A stretch of 64,000 nucleotides of DNA from NCBI GenBank assembly GCA_021155965.1, contig JAJNBJ010000003.1, forward strand, positions 124,001-188,000. Reading direction: 5' to 3'. Below, in pieces: positions 1-7,880 of this stretch. The stretch's first letter is position 1, and each line of letters begins with the position of its first letter. The position numbers were made by a program, and so were the translations under genes. The notes beneath the pieces were generated by a model. It had not been told where the DNA came from, made no database searches, and worked only from the letters and a program-made list of their open reading frames with translations. This stretch comes from Flavipsychrobacter sp. GTDB lineage: Bacteria; Bacteroidota; Bacteroidia; Chitinophagales; Chitinophagaceae.

Positions 1-45
1 TGAATTATAAACTAAAGTAAAAAATATAAATTAACCAATCACATC

Positions 46-282
46 ATGAAAATCAACATTGAGGTAGAAGTAGATGATCTTACCGGAAGTAATTACCAGG
101 ACTTAAGCACTGATTGCAAACAAAGGCTCATTGCAGAGATAGGAGAAGTGCTGAAAACGACTGTGAATAATGAGCGGGTAACGAAATTAAAGACATTATT
201 GCAGGAACTGCAAAATGAAACAGGCGGCACAGATTTTGACCCTGAAATACTATACGATCTGCTACGCAAAGAAGATGATTAA
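46..282 (+). CDS. Small acidic hypothetical protein (78 aa)
   Basis: This 78-residue protein is not one I recognise. It starts with ATG after an AT-rich leader and has no signal peptide or membrane segment. It is acidic, begins with a beta-like segment (MKINIEVEVDD) and continues as a predicted helix rich in Lys, Leu and Glu, ending in an acidic tail. It faces the A-type iron-sulfur carrier gene tail to tail across about 30 bases. An antisense ORF on the other strand overlaps it but has the irregular composition of a shadow frame, so the plus-strand reading is preferred. Function unknown. Confidence 0.6.
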   Translation: MKINIEVEVDDLTGSNYQDLSTDCKQRLIAEIGEVLKTTVNNERVTKLKTLLQELQNETGGTDFDPEILYDLLRKEDD

Positions 283-311
283 GCCGCGCAGCAATATTCA
301 CAAAAAAGTAC

Positions 312-656
312 CTACACAGAAAACGAGCTACCGCAACCGCAGGTGGAACTTGCATTGGGATTATTGAACACAAAGCCGCGCGCATTCAGCCCGTCTGAGA
401 AGTCAACCTGCATCCCATAGAGGTAAATACCATGTGCGGTTTTCACAAGTACTTTTATTCCTTCTATTTCATGCATTTCGTCGTCTGCCTCTTGTTTATC
501 AAAACCAAGTATATAACTAAGCCCGGAGCAGCCGCCGCCTTTCACGCCTATACGTAAATAAGTATCATTATCAAAACCCGGCTCGCTCATCAGCCTTTTT
601 ACTTCTGCTACTGCATTCGGGGTCAGTTTCACCGGGGCACTGGTCATTACATCCAT
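312..656 (-). CDS. A-type iron-sulfur cluster carrier (IscA/SufA/ErpA, HesB family)
   Basis: The protein of 114 residues is full length for the HesB/YadR family, which receives Fe-S clusters from a scaffold and hands them to apoproteins in the cytosol. The three conserved cysteines are visible: one in GGGCSGLSY near residue 43 and two in the C-terminal STCGCGSSF. Residues between them fit the family core (LRIGVKGGGCSG, then VDFSDGLNARGFVFNNPNA). No suf or isc operon genes are adjacent, so I cannot say which of IscA, SufA or ErpA it corresponds to. It lies on the minus strand between two small hypothetical genes. Confidence 0.93.
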   Translation of the reverse strand: MDVMTSAPVKLTPNAVAEVKRLMSEPGFDNDTYLRIGVKGGGCSGLSYILGFDKQEADDEMHEIEGIKVLVKTAHGIYLYGMQVDFSDGLNARGFVFNNPNASSTCGCGSSFSV

Positions 657-740
657 CGCTATAGGTATTTATGCAAAGTTACCACTACTTTACAGCGTTA
701 CCAAAAACACAACCTTAAAGTATTATTAATGCCTATAGCG

Positions 741-1046
741 CTATAAAGCTGCCTCTGCCAGGCGCTTCTTCCTCAACCGGTAAAGGAAGAACGCAGTAAC
801 ACCTCCAATTACAAGTATGGAAATAAAAGAAAACATATCGTCTGACACAGCTCCGTTAAGCACTATCCATAACAGCAATATTATTATGGTAACAATATTG
901 ATGATCGTACATACACGAACAGTCATGTTCTGCCAGCCAATATTTTTTTTCAGGAAGGAGAAGATAATGCACAAAATATTGAGGGGGATACCTATCCAAA
1001 AGAAGAAATATAATTCCCATAACCCGAAACCAAGGAAATATGCCAT
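741..1046 (-). CDS. Small integral membrane protein (101 aa)
   Basis: This unrecognised protein has three hydrophobic stretches: around residues 10-32, 42-64 and 72-92. It ends in a basic segment (YRLRKKRLAEAAL), which suggests a cytoplasmic C-terminus. It begins with aromatic-rich MAYFLGFGLWELYFFFW. An 83-residue plus-strand ORF overlaps it, but that reading is less protein-like and lacks a clear start context, so the minus-strand reading is preferred. No neighbour suggests a function. Confidence 0.6.
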   Translation of the reverse strand: MAYFLGFGLWELYFFFWIGIPLNILCIIFSFLKKNIGWQNMTVRVCTIINIVTIIILLLWIVLNGAVSDDMFSFISILVIGGVTAFFLYRLRKKRLAEAAL

Positions 1047-1135
1047 AAAATTTACGTTTTACAATTAACAGGAATAAAGGTAATAAGTACCGACTGCATA
1101 GGAAATACCATTATAATGGTATTCATGGCTACATT

Positions 1136-1166
1136 TTTTCTTTTTTTAGATTTTAGCCTACTTTTG
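1136..1166 (+). promoter_or_regulatory. Bacteroidota-type promoter for frr
   Basis: A TACTTTTG box at 1159-1166 matches the TAnnTTTG -7 consensus of the Bacteroidota primary sigma factor. A T-rich stretch (TTTT at 1136-1139) sits 19 bases upstream where the TTTG -33 element is expected. The predicted transcript would start near 1174, giving a leader of about 14 bases before the frr ATG. Confidence 0.6.
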
Positions 1167-1187
1167 CTTTCCTAAAAAATCACATTT

Positions 1188-1751
1188 ATGACAGGGTCAA
1201 TTGAAGAAATAATAGATGACGTATCCTCACATATGAAAAAGGCCATCTTGCACCTGGAAACAGAAATAAGCAAGATACGTGCAGGAAAAGCCACACCTAT
1301 GGTAGTTGATGGCATACATGTGGAATACTACGGCAACCCTACCCCTTTACAACAAGTCGCCAATGTGACCATACCTGATGCCCGCACTGTAAGTATTCAG
1401 CCATGGGAAAAAAACATGCTTGGCCCGATAGAAAAAGCGATAATGGCGGCCAACATCGGCCTTACACCACAGAACGATGGTAATTTCATACGCCTGTTCC
1501 TGCCACCACTTACCGAAGAGCGCCGTAAAGACCTGGTGAAGCGCGTTTATGCTGAAGGCGAACACGCAAAAGTTGCTATACGCAATATAAGGCGCGATGC
1601 TATTGAAGGCGTAAAAAAACTGCAAAAAGATGGCCTTAGCGAAGATATTGCAAAAGACGGCGAAACCCGTATTCAGGGTATTACCGATAAGAACATCGGG
1701 CATGTGGACCAGCACTGCAAGGATAAAGAAAAAGAAATAATGACCGTTTGA
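1188..1751 (+). CDS. frr: Ribosome recycling factor
   Basis: The 187-residue product matches ribosome recycling factor over its whole length. With EF-G it splits post-termination 70S ribosomes in the cytosol. Recognisable segments are the N-terminal helix containing KIRAGKATP, the domain II part (YYGNPTPLQQVANVTIPDARTVSIQPWE), and the long C-terminal helix with LPPLTEERRKDLVKRV and NIRRDA. The usual neighbours pyrH and tsf are not upstream here; instead the gene has its own promoter. The ATG at 1188 gives an N-terminus only a few residues longer than usual. Confidence 0.97.
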   Translation: MTGSIEEIIDDVSSHMKKAILHLETEISKIRAGKATPMVVDGIHVEYYGNPTPLQQVANVTIPDARTVSIQPWEKNMLGPIEKAIMAANIGLTPQNDGNFIRLFLPPLTEERRKDLVKRVYAEGEHAKVAIRNIRRDAIEGVKKLQKDGLSEDIAKDGETRIQGITDKNIGHVDQHCKDKEKEIMTV

Positions 1752-1789
1752 TCCCAAGAATTGGGAGGATATAAATCATTTTATCAGCT

Positions 1790-2695
1790 ATGGACTTGCA
1801 GGAACAAATACTATTATTGCTATCCATACCCATCTATGCCATACTTATTCCCCTGGAGATAGTACTGAGCAATTTTAAACATCACAAATTCTATAGCTGG
1901 AAGGAAACACTGGTAAATATTTACCTGAACCTGCTGAACACGGGCATCGACCTGCTCCTGCGCATATTTATTGGTTTTGCCATCCTTAATTTCTTCTACC
2001 AGTATCATTTCACAATAAACTGGCATCCTGTAGTTTACTGGATAATACTGTTGCTGGGTGAGGACCTGCTCTTCTGGATAGAGCATTATGTTGACCACAG
2101 TGTAAGGTTGTTTTGGGCAGTGCATGTTACGCACCACTCATCGCCAGAGTATAATCTTACCACAGGTTTCAGGTCGTCAGTACTGATGCCGGTGTATAAA
2201 TACTTATATTTTATTCCACTGGTACTGCTCAATTTCCGACCGGTGGATGTTGTGTTCATGTACTCTGCAACGCAGATCTACGGCATATTGGTGCACACTC
2301 AGTCGGTGAAGAAACTGCCAGACTGGATAGAGTTCTTTTTTGTTACGCCATCCCACCACCGGGTACACCATGCCAGCAATATACCCTACCTGGATAAAAA
2401 TATGGGTATGGTGTTCATCATCTGGGACAGGATTTTTGGCACCTTTCAGCAAGAAACGCCGGATGAAGTACCACACTACGGAATAACCAAACCTATAGAA
2501 AAGCCATTTCACCCTGTTCATATTGTAACTCACGAATGGAAAGAAATAGGCAAAGACCTGAAAAGATCAAAGAGTTTTAAAGATAAGTTCAATTACCTTT
2601 TTCGTTCACCGGGCTGGAGCCACGATGGCAGTACCAAGACCTCAAAAATGCTACAGGCTGAATACCTGAGAGAAAATGCGGTAAATGCAAAATAA
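1790..2695 (+). CDS. Sterol desaturase/fatty acid hydroxylase family membrane protein
   Basis: This 301-residue membrane protein carries the histidine clusters of the di-iron fatty acid hydroxylase superfamily: HYVDH near residue 100, HVTHHSS near residue 111 and HHRVHH near residue 193. These ligate two irons that activate oxygen for hydroxylation or desaturation of lipid chains at the cytoplasmic membrane. Hydrophobic segments lie near residues 7-27, 50-70, 82-100 and 135-160. The substrate cannot be read from sequence; in Bacteroidota such enzymes may act on fatty acids, sphingolipids or carotenoids. It follows frr by 38 bases. A different frame starts the next gene inside its last codons. 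Confidence 0.88.
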   Translation: MDLQEQILLLLSIPIYAILIPLEIVLSNFKHHKFYSWKETLVNIYLNLLNTGIDLLLRIFIGFAILNFFYQYHFTINWHPVVYWIILLLGEDLLFWIEHYVDHSVRLFWAVHVTHHSSPEYNLTTGFRSSVLMPVYKYLYFIPLVLLNFRPVDVVFMYSATQIYGILVHTQSVKKLPDWIEFFFVTPSHHRVHHASNIPYLDKNMGMVFIIWDRIFGTFQQETPDEVPHYGITKPIEKPFHPVHIVTHEWKEIGKDLKRSKSFKDKFNYLFRSPGWSHDGSTKTSKMLQAEYLRENAVNAK

Positions 2696-2729
2696 ATCGT
2701 TCAAAAGAGCGTTTATTCTGAACTTATCT

Positions 2730-3137
2730 ATGCGGTATATAACTGTTCTCGCACTAACTATTTTGGCTATATCATGTGACAGGCCTGAATGCACTGATCA
2801 CAATCCTATATTTGAGCGAAACGACCCCAAAAGTGAAGAATATAAGGCTGAATTGGTAAGGCAATTGCTGCACCGAAAACCTAAGTCGATAGACTATTCG
2901 ATCAACTGTTACGATGAGATAGACAATATCCCTTACCTGGTTGTTGACATTATCAGTAAGAACCTCTGTGCGAAAGGGTATCTAAATATAAAAAATGCCG
3001 GCAGGATGGAATGGTTCAAAAAAGTGAGAGGGAATGCCTACCATGGAGCAGGATTGGCAGGCTTAAAATATCATATAGATTCCTCGGGTGGAAACTATAA
3101 TTTCATCTTCGATGATGTGGATTGGATTATGGATTGA
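2730..3137 (+). CDS. Hypothetical lipoprotein, copy 1 of a tandem pair
   Basis: The ORF opens at 2685, but the ATG at 2730 gives a standard lipoprotein signal (MRYITVLALTILAISC), so that start is preferred. After the lipidated Cys the protein reads RPECTDHNPIFERNDPKSEEYK and is soluble. The next gene is a clear paralog: both share ECT.xNPxFER.xPKSxEYKAEL, a central YEEI/YDEI, VVDII, LCAKGY and an AGA/GAG-type C-terminus. I do not recognise the family. It is probably exported and anchored in the outer or inner membrane. Confidence 0.75.
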   Translation: MRYITVLALTILAISCDRPECTDHNPIFERNDPKSEEYKAELVRQLLHRKPKSIDYSINCYDEIDNIPYLVVDIISKNLCAKGYLNIKNAGRMEWFKKVRGNAYHGAGLAGLKYHIDSSGGNYNFIFDDVDWIMD

Positions 3138-3149
3138 TACCTTTGTGTG

Positions 3150-3560
3150 ATGAAGCGCCTGCTTATTTTCCTTTCTGTAGTCCTGTTAGCTGCATGTAAC
3201 AGCAAACGACATGAATGCACGAATTATAACCCCAGGTTTGAGCGGTACGGCCCTAAGAGCAATGAATACAAAGCAGAACTGGCAAGACAATTGCAGCTAC
3301 GTAATTTCGAAAACATCCGGTATTATATTGACAAGTATGAAGAAATAGCTGGCAAGCCCTTCATGGTGGTGGATATAATAGGTGAAGAGCTTTGCGCAAA
3401 AGGCTATATCGACATCAAGAACCCGAACAAAATGCAGAAATTCAAAAATGTTAAGGGCATTTCTTATGCAGGAGCGGAGATAGTGGATTTCCAGTACAAA
3501 ATAGACACTGTGGATGGAAAAATATTATTCCTCTTTGAAGAAGGCAAAGTAAAGGACTGA
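3150..3560 (+). CDS. Hypothetical lipoprotein, copy 2 of a tandem pair
   Basis: The track begins at a GTG at 3147, but the ATG three bases later is the more likely start and gives the lipoprotein signal MKRLLIFLSVVLLAAC. The mature part aligns end to end with the preceding gene (ECTNYNPRFERYGPKSNEYKAELARQL against ECTDHNPIFERNDPKSEEYKAELVRQL). The two genes are 12 bases apart on the same strand and arose by tandem duplication. Conserved cysteines (ECT and ELCAKGY) may form a disulfide in the periplasm. Function unknown. Confidence 0.78.
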   Translation: MKRLLIFLSVVLLAACNSKRHECTNYNPRFERYGPKSNEYKAELARQLQLRNFENIRYYIDKYEEIAGKPFMVVDIIGEELCAKGYIDIKNPNKMQKFKNVKGISYAGAEIVDFQYKIDTVDGKILFLFEEGKVKD

Positions 3561-3566
3561 CCCAAA

Positions 3567-3974
3567 CTACAGCCCGCCCATTTTCAGTATCTTCTTATAC
3601 TCCGTAGCACTTACCGGACTAACAGACAACCTGCCTATGCGTATCAACGCCATATTCTCGAAAGTTTTATCTGCTTTCATATCGGCTAATGTTACCGGTT
3701 TAGGCAAAGCTTTTACAGGCTTCAGGTCAACTACCACCCAGTTGGTATCATCCGTGGTTGGATCCTGGTAAAACTCTTTCATTACTTCAGCAATGCCTAC
3801 AATTGCTAAACCTTCATTACTATGGTAAAAGAAAACCTGGTCGCCTTTCTTCATTGCTTTAAGGTGGTTACGTGCCGCAAAATTGCGCACCCCATCCCAT
3901 GTCGCTTTTTTGTCCTTTACCAGTTGGTCCCAACTATAGGTACTTGGTTCTGATTTTACAAGCCAGTAGTTCAT
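3567..3974 (-). CDS. EVE domain protein
   Basis: The whole protein is one EVE domain (PUA-like fold), a family that binds modified bases in nucleic acids; the eukaryotic relative is thymocyte nuclear protein 1. Typical segments are NYWLVKSEPSTYSWDQL at the start, TWDGVRNFAARNHLKAMKKGD, VFFYHSN, and the C-terminal LIRIGRLSVSPVSATEYKKIL. I chose the second Met (MNYWLV) because the family begins there; the track start adds two residues. It converges with the second lipoprotein gene with only 6 bases between stops. Bacterial EVE proteins have been linked to defence or modified-base sensing, but no defence genes are adjacent here. Confidence 0.93.
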   Translation of the reverse strand: MNYWLVKSEPSTYSWDQLVKDKKATWDGVRNFAARNHLKAMKKGDQVFFYHSNEGLAIVGIAEVMKEFYQDPTTDDTNWVVVDLKPVKALPKPVTLADMKADKTFENMALIRIGRLSVSPVSATEYKKILKMGGL

Positions 3975-4016
3975 ATGCAAATATTGTGCTGTAAAGATAA
4001 TATCCTCATTTCAACA

Positions 4017-4388
4017 TTAATACAACACCCGTACAGGATAAGTTATTCTAGGAGTATGTACGTAAATAAGGCAACACGCACAATTCTGCACCTCCTGTGG
4101 AATTATTTTAAAACTGATAGTATCGCCTTTAGGGGCAAAACCAAACTGGCAGGCATTGGCAACAGTGAATACGTTATTGCGAACCTCGTAGGGCATTGCA
4201 TTGCTGTCTATCCAATTATCAATGCCTAAACTGTCGTTATCTATAACCTGTATCACATTCTGGCAGCAAAGGCTGTGCAGTACCACACCTTTGTAAACAC
4301 CAACAGGAGTATTGTTTGTACTGCTCCGCCGGCAACTTAAAGCCGCTATTGCCAATACTAACAGGATCAAGGCTGATCTTCTTTCCAT
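4017..4388 (-). CDS. Hypothetical lipoprotein (123 aa)
   Basis: The N-terminus MERRSALILLVLAIAALSC is a lipoprotein signal with the acylated Cys at about residue 19. The mature part contains several further cysteines (SLCCQNV, NACQFG, QNCACCLIY), an unusually high number for a small exported protein, which could form disulfides or bind metal. I do not recognise the family. It lies 4 bases downstream of the prenyl synthase gene on the same strand, so the two are probably co-transcribed with rnr. Confidence 0.72.
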   Translation of the reverse strand: MERRSALILLVLAIAALSCRRSSTNNTPVGVYKGVVLHSLCCQNVIQVIDNDSLGIDNWIDSNAMPYEVRNNVFTVANACQFGFAPKGDTISFKIIPQEVQNCACCLIYVHTPRITYPVRVLY

Positions 4389-4392
4389 TTCG

Positions 4393-5358
4393 TTATTTAT
4401 CCCTTAAAAGTAAGTAATTAGCCAATTCAAACAGCGGCTCCTTGCGTTTTGATGGAATAGCCAGTTCCTCAAGACACCCGTAAGCCCTCCTGGAGTACAG
4501 AGAGACAGCCTCCCTGCAGGCTGCATCTGCACCTGTTTCAGTATAAATGGTGAGCATTGATTTTACTTTATCATCACCATCTTGCCCTGTCAGGGTTGCT
4601 ATTTCTTCCCGTTGCCCGTTATGCGCATTTTCGAGCGCCTTTATGTGCAGATAAGTCTTTTTATTTTCTTTTATATCGCCACCATTTTGCTTGCCTAGTT
4701 TTTCCGCGTCTCCAAAAGCATCCAGGTAATCGTCCTGCAACTGGAATGCAATGCCCATATTCTTGCCAAATTCATAGAGCTTGTTAGCGCTGTCTCCCAG
4801 TGCGCCACCCACCATGGCGCCCATTTTCAGGCTACAGGCAAGTAAAACAGATGTTTTCAGGGTTATCATGTGCATATACTCATCAATACTAACATCATTC
4901 CTCGATTCAAAATCCATATCCATCTGCTGGCCTTCGCAAACCTCTATCGCCGTTTTATTGAACAGCCTTAACACTTGCGGCAGGCTGGCCTTAATTTTCG
5001 CCAGGTGGTCGTAAGAATAAATGCTCATCACATCACCGCAAAGTATGCCTGCCGTCAGCCCGTACTTTGCATGAATGGTTGGGTTGCCACGCCTAAGCGG
5101 GGCATTGTCCATAATATCATCATGTATCAGTGTAAAATTGTGGAATAGTTCTATACCCATTGCCGCATGCCAGGCATCTTCAGTAATACCATCAAAAAGC
5201 TCATTGGCCATCAGGCACAGTGCAGGCCGTATTCTTTTGCCACCTTTTTGCAAAAGGTAACGGCAAGGGTCATATAACGTAACAGGCGATGGGGCAAATG
5301 GTAATGAAGCAGCAAAACGTTCTTCAAAAAGCTTTGCTATATCTGCGAAAGAATGCAT
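4393..5358 (-). CDS. Polyprenyl diphosphate synthase (trans-isoprenyl diphosphate synthase)
   Basis: The 321-residue cytosolic enzyme condenses isopentenyl diphosphate onto an allylic primer. Both aspartate-rich Mg sites are present: LIHDDIMDNAPLRRG near residue 80-95 (DDxxD) and FQLQDDYLDAFGD near residue 205-217 (DDxxD). The early GGKRIRP motif binds diphosphate. A Phe sits five residues before the first DDxxD, which in this family tends to limit chain length to C15-C20, so a geranylgeranyl-type product is plausible; that is inference. The ATG abuts the stop codon of rnr exactly, so the two genes form an operon. Confidence 0.93.
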   Translation of the reverse strand: MHSFADIAKLFEERFAASLPFAPSPVTLYDPCRYLLQKGGKRIRPALCLMANELFDGITEDAWHAAMGIELFHNFTLIHDDIMDNAPLRRGNPTIHAKYGLTAGILCGDVMSIYSYDHLAKIKASLPQVLRLFNKTAIEVCEGQQMDMDFESRNDVSIDEYMHMITLKTSVLLACSLKMGAMVGGALGDSANKLYEFGKNMGIAFQLQDDYLDAFGDAEKLGKQNGGDIKENKKTYLHIKALENAHNGQREEIATLTGQDGDDKVKSMLTIYTETGADAACREAVSLYSRRAYGCLEELAIPSKRKEPLFELANYLLLRDK

Positions 5359-7428
5359 TTATCTCTTTTTATGTTTGTATTTTTTATTGTCTTTGCCCCT
5401 TCCTTTCTGATCTCTCCCTTTCCTGCTCAAATTTACATTATCAAACGATAATGCCGTGCCCTTCCTGTCTGTTTGCGGCACTTCCAGTAACTGGTAATCA
5501 ATTTGCCGTTTCGCAAGGTTCGCCGCTGTTACCTTTACCCTTACTTTATCGCCCATTGCAAACCTTAAACCGGTATGCCTTCCCACTAAAGCGTATTCCC
5601 CTTCATTGAACACAAAATCATCAAATTCAGCCAGGTCGTTTGCAGAAACCATGCCCTCGCATTTATGTTCCACAGTTTCTGCCCAAAAACCGAATGCGGC
5701 TACCCCGCTTATAACAGCGTCAAAATCCTCGCCAACATAATCCTGCATATACTCCACCTGCTTGTATTTATTAGCTGCGCGCTCTGCCTCCATGGCCCTC
5801 CGTTCCTGGTCGGAGCAGTGCCGGCATTGTGCCTCCAGGTGTTTGATGGGTTTTACATTATCTTCTATACATTGCAGCAGAATACGATGCACCAGTACAT
5901 CGGGATAGCGGCGGATGGGGGAGGTAAAATGGCAGTAGTGTTCAAATCCCAGGCCATAATGCCCAATATTATCGGTAGTGTACACAGCTTTCGACATAGT
6001 GCGGATGCCCAATTGCTCCAGCACGTGTTGCTCAGGCTTACCCTCCACCGTCTCCAGCATCTGGTTGAACGAGCGGGCAATAGCTTCCGGAGTTCCCAGG
6101 TCGAACTTAACACCAAACCTTGCAGCAAATAAGGTAAATACCCTCAGTTTATCCTCATCCGGCACATCATGCACACGATAAGGAAAAGGTATTTTATCAC
6201 CTTTATATTCCATACTCCCTACATATTCTGCAACAGTCCTGTTTGCCAGCAACATGAATTCCTCGATCAATTGGTGTGCCTCCTTGCTTTCTTTCACAAC
6301 TATGCCTATTGGCCTGCCTGATTCATCCAGTTCAAACCGCACCTCCTGCGATGAGAAATTGATCGCTCCCTTTTTAAACCTTTGCTGGCGCAGGTTACGG
6401 GCAATAGCGTTCATAAGATGTATCTCCTGCTCATGGTCACCGCCCGCACCCTCAATTATTTCCTGCACTTCTTCATATGTAAACCGCCTGTCGGAATGGA
6501 TAAGCGTTTTATTTATCGAGTAGTCTTTTACCTTTCCCTGCTTATTGATCTGGAAAATGACAGAGAATGTGTACTTGTCCTCATGAGGCCGTAACGAGCA
6601 AAGTTCATTCGACAATCGCTCAGGCAACATAGGCAGCACCCTGTCCGGCAGGTACACGCTCGTTGCCCGTTGATAAGCTTCCTTATCCAATGCAGACCCT
6701 GCTTCTATATAATGTGCCACATCGGCGATATGCACGCCAACTTCATACAGGCCATCTTTTAACTCCCGGAAAGAAAGGGCATCATCAAAGTCTTTTGCAT
6801 CAACGGGGTCAATGGTCATGGTAAGCACATTGCGCATATCCTTTCGATTCTTTATTTCCTGCTTATCTATACCTTCCGGGTAACGCGCCGCGTCCTCAAG
6901 CACATCGTCAGGAAAAGTAAGCGGGAAACCATTTTCCACCAGCAAGCCCTGCATAGCGATCTCGTTCACCGATTCATGGGTAAGCACACTTACAATTTCG
7001 CCAACCGGGTTTTTCGTTTTCCCGGTCCATTCCACAATACGCCCCATGGCATGATCGCCATTCTGTGCGCCATTAAGTAAATGCAATGGTATATATATAT
7101 CCACCGGCATTTTGTCGCTCTCCGGCACCAGGAAAGCAAAATGTGGATGCACCTCTACCCTGCCGCTAAACTCCGTTTGCTTGCGGCGCACTATTTCTGT
7201 AATAGTTCCTTTCAGCCGCTTATTATTATCAAAATAGCCTCTTACTTCTACCTTTACTTCATCGCCGTTCAGGGCATTGTTCATATTTTCCCGCTCTATC
7301 ATTATGTCGCTGTCCAGGTCTGGCACAACCACAAAACCCATCCCGCTGCGTGTCACCTCAAGTTTACCGGTATAAACCTTTCTTCCGCCGCCATCGTTTT
7401 TATTCTTTCTTTTATTATTCTTTGCCAT
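5359..7428 (-). CDS. rnr: Ribonuclease R
   Basis: This 689-residue 3'-5' exoribonuclease degrades structured RNA in the cytosol. Domains in order are cold-shock-like RNA-binding segments (about residues 20-90 and 95-180), the RNB catalytic domain with its four-Asp motif IDPVDAKDFDDALS (near residue 205-218), and a C-terminal S1 domain (around residues 580-655). HYGLGFEHYCHFTSPIRRYPD is the conserved C-terminal RNB signature. The tail is strongly basic (KGRGKDNKKYKHKKR), as is usual. The start ATG at 7428 gives a lysine-rich N-terminus common in this family. The stop is immediately followed by the prenyl synthase start. Confidence 0.96.
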   Translation of the reverse strand: MAKNNKRKNKNDGGGRKVYTGKLEVTRSGMGFVVVPDLDSDIMIERENMNNALNGDEVKVEVRGYFDNNKRLKGTITEIVRRKQTEFSGRVEVHPHFAFLVPESDKMPVDIYIPLHLLNGAQNGDHAMGRIVEWTGKTKNPVGEIVSVLTHESVNEIAMQGLLVENGFPLTFPDDVLEDAARYPEGIDKQEIKNRKDMRNVLTMTIDPVDAKDFDDALSFRELKDGLYEVGVHIADVAHYIEAGSALDKEAYQRATSVYLPDRVLPMLPERLSNELCSLRPHEDKYTFSVIFQINKQGKVKDYSINKTLIHSDRRFTYEEVQEIIEGAGGDHEQEIHLMNAIARNLRQQRFKKGAINFSSQEVRFELDESGRPIGIVVKESKEAHQLIEEFMLLANRTVAEYVGSMEYKGDKIPFPYRVHDVPDEDKLRVFTLFAARFGVKFDLGTPEAIARSFNQMLETVEGKPEQHVLEQLGIRTMSKAVYTTDNIGHYGLGFEHYCHFTSPIRRYPDVLVHRILLQCIEDNVKPIKHLEAQCRHCSDQERRAMEAERAANKYKQVEYMQDYVGEDFDAVISGVAAFGFWAETVEHKCEGMVSANDLAEFDDFVFNEGEYALVGRHTGLRFAMGDKVRVKVTAANLAKRQIDYQLLEVPQTDRKGTALSFDNVNLSRKGRDQKGRGKDNKKYKHKKR

Positions 7429-7527
7429 GCATCAATATTAATTCTTCTATAAAGGTAGGCTGTATAGCCGAATTTGGAGATTTGACGTGTTAAAGGTGTA
7501 ATAAAACTTCCATTAACAAAGAATAAG

Positions 7528-7559
7528 TTTGTTTGCTAAACCTGCAACCCCTACATTTG
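7528..7559 (+). promoter_or_regulatory. Promoter for initiator tRNA
   Basis: TTTG at 7528-7531 and TACATTTG at 7552-7559 are separated by 20 bases, matching the Bacteroidota TTTG-N19/20-TAnnTTTG promoter. The transcript would begin near 7567, about 18 bases before the mature tRNA 5' end. Confidence 0.7.
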
Positions 7560-7584
7560 CACTCCACCTCAAAAAGGTGTATAC

Positions 7585-7656
<72 letters not shown>

Positions 7657-7660
7657 CTAA

Positions 7661-7698
7661 AATAAAAAAGGAACGTATTATGCGTTTCCTTTTTTATT
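7661..7698 (+). terminator. Terminator after tRNA-fMet
   Basis: AATAAAAAAGGAACG (7661-7675) pairs with CGTTTCCTTTTTTATT (7683-7698), with one bulged T and a 7-base loop. The second arm supplies the T tract. It begins 5 bases after the tRNA. Confidence 0.75.
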
Positions 7699-7705
7699 TA
7701 TTATT

Positions 7706-7760
7706 CAGCGGCAGAATCGGGCTCATAACCCAAAGGTCACTGATTCGATCCCACAGCTGC
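7706..7760 (+). pseudogene. Decayed partial copy of tRNA-fMet
   Basis: From the D loop to the T arm this stretch matches the intact tRNA 50 bases upstream: TCGGGCTCATAACCC is identical, followed by AAAGGTCACTGATTCGATCCCA with two substitutions. The acceptor stem and D stem are gone, and the T stem no longer pairs (CTGA against CCAC). It cannot make a functional tRNA. It could be a scar of tandem tRNA duplication or an attachment-site remnant. Confidence 0.8.
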
Positions 7761-7768
7761 TTTTAGCC

Positions 7769-7816
7769 CCAATAAATAATACAGGCGGCCACTTGGCCGC
7801 CTGTATTATTTATTGG
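7769..7816. terminator. Perfect 22-bp inverted repeat, probably a bidirectional terminator
   Basis: CCAATAAATAATACAGGCGGCC (7769-7790) and its exact complement (7795-7816) flank a 4-base loop ACTT. The GC-rich inner stem with AT-rich outer part can terminate on either strand. It sits between the tRNA unit on the plus strand and the 3' end of the giant minus-strand gene. Confidence 0.7.
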
Positions 7817-7880
7817 ATACTCTGTTTTTAGTGCTTCCATCCACAAAAAACTCAAAATCAACGTTTCTGATATACGATCG

